DNA from: Nostoc sp. RI_552
Lineage (GTDB): Bacteria > Cyanobacteriota > Cyanobacteriia > Cyanobacteriales > Nostocaceae
Assembly (NCBI GenBank): GCA_016124525.1
Contig: WGNO01000001.1
Span: 1 to 64,000 of the forward strand
Direction: 5' to 3'
DNA length: 64,000 bases
Part shown: positions 1 through 7,641 of the stretch, in pieces
Numbering within the stretch: position 1 is the first letter of the stretch
Layout: every line of letters begins with the position of its first letter
Translations under genes and position numbers: made by a program
The notes under the pieces: generated by a model
Told to the model about the DNA's origin: nothing
Databases searched by the model: none
Seen by the model: the letters and a program-made list of their open reading frames with translations, nothing else

Positions 1-290
1 GACTCCCAGTCTGGTAGCAGCGACTCTTGGAGGTACATAGTTTATTGGCATGGACTAAGTTTGTTACTTGTCCTACTATACTACAAAATGTCGGGGTATG
101 TCTGACTATGTTAGGGTAAATTAAGTCCTATTTTTAACTCTTAGGCAACTAGGTTTTTATAGAGGTTGCTTACCGCTTCTGCTAATATTAACATATCCAA
201 AGTTCCTGTGGCGTAAACCCCTTAAACAGCCTTCTCCCAAGGGGAGACCCCCAGAAAACATCCCTTGCCTGAAGTAAGAAATATGGCGCA
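1..290. other. Non-coding left edge
   Basis: No convincing gene is visible. The stretch lies upstream of the WD40 kinase gene and presumably carries its promoter. A short GGGGAGACCCCC-like run near 240-252 could form a small hairpin. Nothing else is supported. Confidence 0.5.
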
Positions 291-338
291 ATGCCCTTGT
301 TACTCAGGGTTTTTCGGCATTTTCGTTATAAAATATTA

Positions 339-2984
339 ATGAAACTACCGTCTTTACCTATCGTGTGGAATCCTGGGCAGCAATTATTTGGTGGACGCTA
401 CATCATCGAAAAATATCTGGGTGAAGGTGGAATTGGAATTACTTACCTAGCGAGAAATAAACAAGGTAAACTGCGGGTAATTAAAACATTGAAGCAAGAA
501 ATACTCAATAATTCCCGTTGGATAACAAATCAAAATAGACTCAAGCAAGATTTTAAAGAAGAAGCATTACGCCTGGCCTTATGTCGCCATCCTCACATTG
601 TAGAAATCGAAAATGTCTTTAATCACAATGACTTACCCTGCATGGCGATGGAATATATCGAAGGAGAAGATTTAAGCAAGCGGATCAGCCAAAAGGGAGC
701 ATTGCCAGAACCCGAGGCCCTACAATACATTAGGCAAATTGGCGATGCTTTGACATTGGTTCATGAAAAAGGCCTGTTGCATCGTGATTTGAAACCAAGT
801 AACATCATGATGCGTGCAGGCAAACCAGAAGCAGTACTGATTGATTTTGGAATTGCCAGACAATTTATTCCCGGTGCAGTTTTACAGCATACAGAAAGTT
901 TGACCCCTGGTTATGCCCCACCAGAACAATATGCGCCCATAGAAGAACGGGGAGAATATATTGATGTTTACGCTCTAGCCGCCACATTATATTCTTTGCT
1001 GACCGGAGAATTGCCTATGTCAGCACCAGTTAGACTCCAAAACTTTACGCTGCTATCACCTAAAAGTTTAAATCCGGGTATTAGTGACAGGGTGAATGAA
1101 GCAATCATGCAGGGAATGAAACTCAATTACAAATTTCGTCCCCAATCAGTGCAAGAGTGGTTAAATTTATTGGATAAGGGAATAATACCACTCACCCAAC
1201 CAGAAAAATATTATCCCCATACAGTTTCAGTTTGGGAATGTGTACGCATCATTCCTGGTAATTCCGGAATAATCGCCTTTAGCCCTAAAGAAGATTTACT
1301 TGCAAGTGTAGCCGGCAGTGCTATTCACTTGTTATCGGCAAGTACAGGTGAACTCATCCGCACTCTGATTAGTCATTGTGCATCAGTTAATTCCCTAGCT
1401 TTCAGTACTGATGGGCAAATGCTGGCTAGTCGTAGTTATGACAATACAATCAAATTGTGGTCAGTAGCAACAGGCATAGAAATTCGCACCCTCACAGGTC
1501 ATTCCCAATCAATTAATTCCCTAGCCTTCAGTCATGATGGGCAAATGCTGGCTAGTGGTAATTGGGAAACTATTAAACTGTGGAACGTCGCTACAGGTAG
1601 AGAAATTCGCACCTTCATTGGTCACTCTAAACCGGTTAACTCGGTGGCTTTCAGTGGTGATGGTCGAAGGCTCGCCAGTGGTAGTGGTAATCACACAATC
1701 AAACTGTGGGACGTGGCTACAGGTGCAGAAATTCGTACCTTCATTGGTCACTCTGAACCGGTTAACTCGGTAGCTTTCAGTGGTGATGGGCGAAGGCTCG
1801 CCAGTGGTAGTGATGATCACACAATCAAACTGTGGGATGTCATTACAGGTGGAGAAATTTATACCCTGACGGGTCATTTAGAGTCAGTTAACTCCGTAAT
1901 GTTCAGTAGTAATGGGCAAATCTTAGCTAGTGGTGGTTGGGATAACAGTATTAAATTGTGGGAGGTGGTCACAGGGCGAGAAATTTACACCCTTAGGGGT
2001 CATTCTGAACCAGTTAATTCCGTGGCTTTCAGTGGTGATGGGCGAAGGCTCGCTAGTGGTAGTGATGATCACACAATCAAACTGTGGGATGTCCCTACAG
2101 GTAAAATAATTCACGCTTTCACTGCTGCTGACAGCAAATCTCTAGCTTTCAGTAATGATGGGCAAATTTTGGCTAGTGGTATTTGTGACCACAGTATCAA
2201 ACTGTGGGATGTGGCTACAGGTAAAGGAATTCACACCCTCTCTGGTCATTCTAACTCAGTTCATTCCCTAGCCTTTAGTGGCGATAAGCAACTTCTCGCT
2301 AGTGCTAGTTATGACCACACAATCAAACTGTGGGATGTGGCTACAGGTAAAGGAATTCACACCCTCTCTGGTCATTCCAAATCGGTTAAATCTCTGGCCT
2401 TCACTGCTGATGGGCAAATTCTCGCTAGTGCTAGTCCTGACAAAACTATTAAACTGTGGGATGTTACCACAGGTAAAGAAATTCGCACCCTAATTCGACA
2501 TTTTGGCTGGGTTAAATCTGTAGCTTTTACTAGTGATGGGCAAATTGTTGCTAGTGGTATTAGGGATAACACAATCAAACTGTGGGACATTACCACAGGG
2601 AAAGAAATTCGCACTCTTTTTGGTCATTCTAACTGGGTTTATGCCTTAGCCTTTAGTGGCGACGGGGAAATTCTCGCTAGTGGTAGTTTGGATAGAAATA
2701 TCAAACTGTGGGACGTTACCACAGGTAAAGAGATTCGCACTTTCTCTGGTCACTCCAAGTCTGTCAATTCCCTAGCCTTCAGTGTTGATGGGCAAATTCT
2801 TGCTAGTGGTAGTCATGACCACACTATCAAACTTTGGGCTGTGGCAACGGGGAGAGAAATTTGCTCCCTCAGTCATTTTGATTCAGTTAATTCTGTTGTC
2901 TTTAGCCCCAATGGAGCTTGGCTGGTAGCTGGAGATGATAGCGGCAATATCAAAATTTGGCGATCGCAGTTACTTGTCAGATGA
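339..2984 (+). CDS. Ser/Thr protein kinase with 14 WD40 repeats
   Basis: This is a eukaryotic-type (Hanks) protein kinase fused to a WD40 array, 881 residues from the ATG at 339. The kinase half (about residues 20-285) has the glycine loop LGEGGIG near 27-33, the ATP lysine in RVIK near 49, HRDLKPSN with catalytic Asp near 150, DFG near 169 and an APEQY segment, so it looks active. From about residue 300 come 14 repeats of roughly 42 residues ending in IKLWDVATG-like strands, enough for two seven-bladed propellers. An in-frame ATG at 291 would add 16 basic residues. I prefer 339 because the kinase homology begins right after it. No signal peptide is seen, so it is probably cytoplasmic. Kinase-WD40 fusions are common in filamentous cyanobacteria, but substrates are unknown. 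Several repeats are nearly identical in DNA. Confidence 0.93.
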   Translation: MKLPSLPIVWNPGQQLFGGRYIIEKYLGEGGIGITYLARNKQGKLRVIKTLKQEILNNSRWITNQNRLKQDFKEEALRLALCRHPHIVEIENVFNHNDLPCMAMEYIEGEDLSKRISQKGALPEPEALQYIRQIGDALTLVHEKGLLHRDLKPSNIMMRAGKPEAVLIDFGIARQFIPGAVLQHTESLTPGYAPPEQYAPIEERGEYIDVYALAATLYSLLTGELPMSAPVRLQNFTLLSPKSLNPGISDRVNEAIMQGMKLNYKFRPQSVQEWLNLLDKGIIPLTQPEKYYPHTVSVWECVRIIPGNSGIIAFSPKEDLLASVAGSAIHLLSASTGELIRTLISHCASVNSLAFSTDGQMLASRSYDNTIKLWSVATGIEIRTLTGHSQSINSLAFSHDGQMLASGNWETIKLWNVATGREIRTFIGHSKPVNSVAFSGDGRRLASGSGNHTIKLWDVATGAEIRTFIGHSEPVNSVAFSGDGRRLASGSDDHTIKLWDVITGGEIYTLTGHLESVNSVMFSSNGQILASGGWDNSIKLWEVVTGREIYTLRGHSEPVNSVAFSGDGRRLASGSDDHTIKLWDVPTGKIIHAFTAADSKSLAFSNDGQILASGICDHSIKLWDVATGKGIHTLSGHSNSVHSLAFSGDKQLLASASYDHTIKLWDVATGKGIHTLSGHSKSVKSLAFTADGQILASASPDKTIKLWDVTTGKEIRTLIRHFGWVKSVAFTSDGQIVASGIRDNTIKLWDITTGKEIRTLFGHSNWVYALAFSGDGEILASGSLDRNIKLWDVTTGKEIRTFSGHSKSVNSLAFSVDGQILASGSHDHTIKLWAVATGREICSLSHFDSVNSVVFSPNGAWLVAGDDSGNIKIWRSQLLVR
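1640..2110 (+). repeat. Near-identical WD40-coding DNA repeats
   Basis: Inside the kinase gene, the units around 1640-1714, 1741-1840 and 1999-2098 share long runs of identical bases, including the stretch encoding NSVAFSGDGRRLASGS. The other WD units differ at many third positions. This points to recent duplication or gene conversion among blades. Spurious antisense open frames here are by-products of the repeats. Confidence 0.8.
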
Positions 2985-3092
2985 ATTTGAATTTAAGGTT
3001 GAGAAATATTAAGAATTTAAAATCAGTGTAAAGTTCATTAATTAAATTTAATTACTTGTATAAAGGAATAATTTTGCCATCATTCTATAGAG

Positions 3093-3133
3093 GTATCTTG
3101 ATTCACCCCATCATCACAGGTGAATCAAGATAC
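3093..3133. repeat. Perfect 15-bp inverted repeat (hairpin)
   Basis: The arms GTATCTTGATTCACC (3093-3107) and GGTGAATCAAGATAC (3119-3133) are exact reverse complements around an 11-nt loop. The hairpin sits between the kinase stop and the next gene. No clear T-run follows it on the plus strand, so it could be a weak terminator, an RNA stability element or a protein-binding site. Confidence 0.85.
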
Positions 3134-3174
3134 AAAAGAAACAAGTGAATTTTTATGTATAAAAAAAACAAAAA

Positions 3175-4623
3175 ATGACTAAAGGAAAATCATCAAAACC
3201 CCGCAACCTTAACTTTGAGAGATTGATGGCAGTGATCGCCACAGTGAATTTGTGCTTAGTATTGTTTGATTTGAGTTATGTACCTTGGCGAGATTTTTAT
3301 TGGCGGAATTTTCCCCAAATCACCCAGATTTATGACCCAATTAAGGGAATTGAAGAGCACAGAGAAACGAAGAATTATTTAAACAAGGTAGATGCACTTC
3401 AAGAACAGGTTAGTAAAACGGGGTTAACCTCATCACAGGTTAAGACTAAATTAGAAGAATTTGACCGTCTTAGCACGGAAATGATTGACTCGAATCCATT
3501 TGCGGCAGCAAATAAAAGTGGTAACTTTGAAAAAGCTAAAAATCGCATGCGCGATCGCATCGGTAAGGAATCTGCAAAAGAGTCCTTTTCTCGATTTTGG
3601 AGTCAAGAATATCTATCGGCACAAGGGTGGAACCAAGAAATTGATTTTTTTAACAAGCAGATTCGTCCCTTAATAGCCACCAACTACTTCCGCCGCATTG
3701 GGGAAAATAGTGAATTGCTGGATAATTTTTGGCTCATTGACTTACCATTTGTCTTGCTCTTTGGTGCAGAGTTGCTGGCGCGTTCCTTTTATTTGCGCCG
3801 TCTTCATCCCGATTTGACTTGGGTGAATGCCATATTATGGCGTTGGTATGACCTATTTCTGCTGTTACCTTTTATGCGCTGGTTACGCATACTACCAGTA
3901 GTAATTCGTCTGAACCAAGGGAAGTTGTTGAATTTGCAACCGTTACAGCAACAAATAAATCAATCAATATTAGCTAATTTTGCGGAGGATCTCACAGAAA
4001 TAGTCGTGGTCAGGGTAATTAACCAAATTCAAGGTTCAATTCAACGCGGTGATTTAACCAGCTGGCTCAGACGAAAAGAAAATTTGCGACCCTACATAGA
4101 TATTAATAATATAAACGAAGTGGAAGCGATCGCAGGTATTTTGGTGCAAACAGTAGTTTATCAAGTACTGCCCAAAATTCAACCAGAAATCATTGCCGTT
4201 TTACGTCACAATATAGCCAGTACAATCAATCAAGTCCCCGTCTACCGAAATATCCGCAACATTCCCGGGTTGGGAGATATGCAACACCAACTCAGCGAAC
4301 AATTAGCAACTCAAATCACAACTAACCTTTACAGCGCCGTAACTGCGGCCATGGAAGATTCTGCAGGCCTAAAACTCTCCAGTCAACTAGCCGAAAATTT
4401 CACTAAGGCTTTGGTGGAAGAAGTACAGCAAAAACACGTACTGGAGAAAGTACAAAGCTTGATGTCTGACTTCCTCGAAGAAATTAAGCTCAACTATGTC
4501 CAGCGCCTGTCTCAAGAAGACATAGATCAAATCATAGACCAAACTAGACAGCTAAGAACACAAACATCAGTTCAACCATTAGTAGATCAAGGTACTGTTC
4601 TCCCGATGAAGAAGGAAAGTTAG
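3175..4623 (+). CDS. Conserved membrane protein of unknown function
   Basis: 482 residues from the ATG at 3175. A hydrophobic segment lies at about 18-34. It is followed by a charged region (about 50-180) with coiled-coil-like character. Two more hydrophobic segments follow near 187-205 and 222-245, the last carrying arginines (RWYDLFLLLPFMRWLRILP). The C-terminal half is soluble-looking and helix-rich. The arginine-bearing third segment faintly recalls a voltage-sensor helix, but no pore motif is seen, so I do not call it a channel. Function unknown. It lies between the kinase and rimP and shares strand with both, with spacers of about 190 and 210 bases. Confidence 0.75.
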   Translation: MTKGKSSKPRNLNFERLMAVIATVNLCLVLFDLSYVPWRDFYWRNFPQITQIYDPIKGIEEHRETKNYLNKVDALQEQVSKTGLTSSQVKTKLEEFDRLSTEMIDSNPFAAANKSGNFEKAKNRMRDRIGKESAKESFSRFWSQEYLSAQGWNQEIDFFNKQIRPLIATNYFRRIGENSELLDNFWLIDLPFVLLFGAELLARSFYLRRLHPDLTWVNAILWRWYDLFLLLPFMRWLRILPVVIRLNQGKLLNLQPLQQQINQSILANFAEDLTEIVVVRVINQIQGSIQRGDLTSWLRRKENLRPYIDINNINEVEAIAGILVQTVVYQVLPKIQPEIIAVLRHNIASTINQVPVYRNIRNIPGLGDMQHQLSEQLATQITTNLYSAVTAAMEDSAGLKLSSQLAENFTKALVEEVQQKHVLEKVQSLMSDFLEEIKLNYVQRLSQEDIDQIIDQTRQLRTQTSVQPLVDQGTVLPMKKES

Positions 4624-4798
4624 CTAAACATAAGAAAGAACAGTGAAATGGCGAGAACAAGGGCGGACAAAATTCACTAATGACTCATGAGCTACAACTA
4701 TGGACTATTGACTATTAAAGAAATGCGCTAAACTCGGAATAGAGGCGAAGCATTACTGATTCGTCACAAGACTTCTTGGAAGATATCCCTATCGCAGG

Positions 4799-4825
4799 AA
4801 GTGGGTCGGTACCCACTTTTTTTAT
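4799..4825 (+). terminator. Terminator-like hairpin just upstream of rimP
   Basis: AAGTGGGT and ACCCACTT are perfect 8-bp arms around a 4-nt loop, followed directly by a run of T. This has the form of an intrinsic terminator, yet it ends only about 12 bases before the rimP ATG. It could end transcripts from upstream or act as an attenuator in the rimP-nusA-infB leader. Confidence 0.75.
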
Positions 4826-4836
4826 TGAAATTTCGC

Positions 4837-5298
4837 ATGACTCATCCTTTGATTCCACAAATTATCGATTTGGCAACACCAGTAGCAGTAGAACTGGGCT
4901 TGGAACTCGTTGGCATAGTTTTTCACACCAACCAGCGTCCACCAGTATTACGGGTAGACATTCGCAATCTCCAGCAGGACACTGGCCTGAACGATTGTGA
5001 GCGGATGAGTCGCGCTTTAGAAGCTTCCTTAGATGCGGCAGAGATTATTCCAGATGCTTATGTCTTGGAGGTGTCTAGTCCCGGAATTTCACGGCAATTA
5101 ATTACAGACAGGGAATTTATTTCCTTCAAAGGGTTTCCTGTAATCATCTCCACTTCCCAACCCTACGACGGACAGCAAGAGTGGATTGGCCAGTTGATTC
5201 GCCGAAATGAAAACACTGTTTACTTAAACCAAAAAGGTCGTGTAATCGAGATTCCCCGTACTCTGATTACTAGGGTGCAGCTAGATGAACGCCGATAG
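4837..5298 (+). CDS. rimP: Ribosome maturation factor RimP
   Basis: RimP (YhbC/DUF150) helps mature the 30S subunit. The protein is 153 residues from the ATG at 4837 (MTHPLIPQ), close to the family's usual size. A longer frame opens with GTG at 4801, but those 12 codons overlap the terminator-like hairpin, so the ATG is the better start. The N-terminal domain carries the characteristic run [16 protein letters not shown], and a small SH3-like C-terminal domain follows. It is first in the conserved rimP-nusA-ylxR-infB cluster, which supports the call. Confidence 0.95.
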   Translation: MTHPLIPQIIDLATPVAVELGLELVGIVFHTNQRPPVLRVDIRNLQQDTGLNDCERMSRALEASLDAAEIIPDAYVLEVSSPGISRQLITDREFISFKGFPVIISTSQPYDGQQEWIGQLIRRNENTVYLNQKGRVIEIPRTLITRVQLDERR

Positions 5299-5532
5299 GG
5301 AAGGAACTAAGGTCTAGGGGCTAGAGACTAAAAACTAAAGTCCAGGGAGTAGAGTCTGACTTTTCTCTAATCCCTAATCTTTAATGCCTAATTTATAACT
5401 TTCCACCCCCTTGTACAAACTTGTCGCCAGTGGCTACAACAGGGGTAAACCTTGCAAGCGCTGGTTTATTAATGGCGTCTCTACTGTTTTTGCTCACTAT
5501 TTTTTAGACTCTAATTTTAAAGGAGATTGCTT

Positions 5533-6807
5533 ATGTCAATGGTTAGTTTACCAGGATTAAAAGAATTAATTGAAAGTATAAGTCGTGAGCGCAATTTGCC
5601 TCGTCTAGCAGTTCAGTCAGCTATTAGAGAAGCATTACTTAAAGGCTACGAACGTTATCGTCGTGCCCAAAACCTAGAAAGAAAACTGTTTGATGAAGAA
5701 TATTTTGATAATTTTGAAGTAGAACTTGATATTGACGGAGAAGGGTTTCGCGTTCTTTCTACTAAAAGCATTGTGGAATCAGTAGATAACTCTGATCATC
5801 AAATTTCTTTAGAGGAAGTACAACAAGTTGCTCCTGAAGCCCAGTTAGGAGATTCTGTAGTGCTGGATGTAACGCCAGACCAAGGTGAATTTGGTCGTAT
5901 GGCAGCAATGCAAACTAAACAAGTACTGGCGCAGAAACTCCGAGATCAACAACGCCAAATGGTGCAAGAAGAATTCCAAGACTTAGAAGGAACTGTTCTG
6001 CAAGCCAGAGTTTTACGGTTTGAAAGACAATCAGTGATTTTAGCAGTAGCCAGTGGCTTTGGTCAGCCAGAAGTAGAAGCTGAATTACCAAAGCGAGAGC
6101 AACTTCCCAACGATAATTATCGGGCAAATGCCACGTTTAAGGTATATCTCAAAAAAGTTTCCCAAGGACAGCAACGGGGACCTCAGTTGCTAGTATCTCG
6201 CGCTGATGCTGGTTTGGTAGTTTACCTGTTTGCCAACGAAGTCCCTGAAATTGAGGATGAAGTGGTGCGAATTGTTGCCGTAGCACGAGAAGCTAATCCC
6301 CCTTCCCGTTATGTGGGACCTCGAACTAAAATTGCTGTTGATACCCTTGATCGTGATGTAGACCCAGTTGGTGCTTGTATTGGAGCAAGGGGATCACGCA
6401 TTCAAGTAGTAGTCAACGAATTACGCGGCGAAAAAATAGATGTGATTCGTTGGTCTCCAGACCCCTCTACTTATATCGCTAACGCCTTGAGTCCCGCAAG
6501 GGTGGATGAAGTCCGCCTCATGGACCCGGAAACAAGGCAAACTCACGTATTGGTAGCTGAAGATCAACTGAGTTTAGCTATTGGCAAAGAAGGACAAAAT
6601 GTCCGTTTAGCAGCCCGTTTAACCGGTTGGAAAATCGACATTAAAGACAAAGCTAAGTACGATTATGCAGGAGAGGACACTAAGTTCGCTGCCGCACGGG
6701 CCAAATATCAACCAGAGGAAGATGATTTAGAACTAAAGGAGCTAGAAGATGAAAATCAAGAAGAACTAGAAGAGGAAGAATATTTTCAAATAAGTGATCA
6801 AGATTAA
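5533..6807 (+). CDS. nusA: Transcription termination/antitermination factor NusA
   Basis: NusA binds RNA polymerase and nascent RNA and modulates pausing, termination and antitermination. The start is the ATG at 5533, set by AAAGGAG at 5519-5525 with a 7-nt gap, giving 424 residues. The N-terminal RNAP-binding domain (about 1-125) is followed by an S1 domain (about 135-200) and paired KH domains; GACIGARGSRIQVV and LAIGKEGQNVRLAARL are the KH GxxG regions. The protein then ends in a very acidic tail and lacks the extra C-terminal repeats of enterobacterial NusA, as is usual in cyanobacteria. It lies about 230 bases after rimP and before ylxR/infB. Confidence 0.97.
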   Translation: MSMVSLPGLKELIESISRERNLPRLAVQSAIREALLKGYERYRRAQNLERKLFDEEYFDNFEVELDIDGEGFRVLSTKSIVESVDNSDHQISLEEVQQVAPEAQLGDSVVLDVTPDQGEFGRMAAMQTKQVLAQKLRDQQRQMVQEEFQDLEGTVLQARVLRFERQSVILAVASGFGQPEVEAELPKREQLPNDNYRANATFKVYLKKVSQGQQRGPQLLVSRADAGLVVYLFANEVPEIEDEVVRIVAVAREANPPSRYVGPRTKIAVDTLDRDVDPVGACIGARGSRIQVVVNELRGEKIDVIRWSPDPSTYIANALSPARVDEVRLMDPETRQTHVLVAEDQLSLAIGKEGQNVRLAARLTGWKIDIKDKAKYDYAGEDTKFAAARAKYQPEEDDLELKELEDENQEELEEEEYFQISDQD

Positions 6808-6955
6808 TAAATTAATCTTGTGGAGTTCTGGTACTATTGTCAACATTACTAGTCTTAATGATTACCAGGAATCAATCATTCCACTGTAAGTAAAGATTCG
6901 TAAAGCCGACTTTATTTTCACAATCAGATTGCTCACCTGCTGTCAAGTAAGACCA

Positions 6956-7231
6956 ATGAAACCAAATTATAGGCGTTGTATTAGTTGCCGCAAAGTAAGC
7001 TTGAAAGAAGACTTTTGGCGGATTGTCCGCGTCTTTCCATCGGGAAAGGTACAATTAGATCAGGGCATGGGGCGTTCTGCCTACATTTGCCCACAAACGA
7101 GTTGCCTACAAGCAGCTCACAAAAAAAATCGACTCGGGCGATCGCTACATGCATCAGTGCCAGAAGCACTGTATCAAACATTGTGCCAGCGTTTAGCCCA
7201 ACCCAATCCCCAAAATCAAAATTTAAACTAG
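6956..7231 (+). CDS. ylxR: YlxR family RNA-binding protein (DUF448)
   Basis: 91 residues from the ATG at 6956. The family signature RRCISCRK near the start, followed by WRIVR and a GRSAYICP segment, marks YlxR (DUF448), a small nucleic-acid-binding protein almost always encoded between nusA and infB. YlxR of other bacteria is reported to influence RNase P or gene expression; its role here is inferred only from family and location. The upstream in-frame TTG at 6929 is less likely. Confidence 0.92.
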   Translation: MKPNYRRCISCRKVSLKEDFWRIVRVFPSGKVQLDQGMGRSAYICPQTSCLQAAHKKNRLGRSLHASVPEALYQTLCQRLAQPNPQNQNLN

Positions 7232-7641
7232 GTGGAAAACCTTCTGGCGGTAATCCTCAGAGTATTTGTGCATAAAGCCGACTCCGCAATTTGCGGTGTG
7301 AATGCCAAAATGGTAAGTGGGTGTAGTTGAGCTGCGACTTTTTCACTGGAAGAGTGGCAGAGTAACACTCCCAAAAAGTTTTACTCGATTGTGTTGTGGA
7401 AGACTCAGAATCAGCAAAACAAAAAACTCAAGAATGGCAACCTGGTAGCGCCCAGGCGCAGCTTGGCAAAAACCATCATTGCTGGTGGAAATGCCAGAGT
7501 TAAACCGAAACATCTCTCTTTCCTGACTGGAGGCACCGGCAAAATCACCAAGGGCAACCTAAAAACAGTAATCGAAGGATGGAGATGTCGAAAACCAGGC
7601 AACCATCCGCTAAAAAACTGTAAATTAAAGGGGAAGAGTGG
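7232..7641 (+). other. Long infB leader with a small basic reading frame
   Basis: A 410-base spacer separates ylxR from infB inside a cluster that is normally tight. It contains several GC-rich inverted segments, for example CGCCCAGGCGCAGC near 7449-7462. A GTG-initiated, very basic 84-codon frame runs from 7391 and stops at 7643-7645, overlapping the infB ATG as ATGA. I do not recognise the peptide. The region may be a structured regulatory leader, with or without translation of this frame. Confidence 0.4.

Noticed and set aside
1521-2614. Several antisense and frame-shifted reading frames within the WD40 region
   Set aside because: They arise from the periodic WD40 repeats in the kinase gene. 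They have no ribosome-binding sites and repeat the same pseudo-peptide.
5285-5410. CTAATCCCTAATCT-like low-complexity stretch after rimP, with similar ones near 32040, 57065 and 57485
   Set aside because: Simple repeated words common in filamentous cyanobacterial spacers. No regular unit length is maintained, so it is not reported as a defined repeat.
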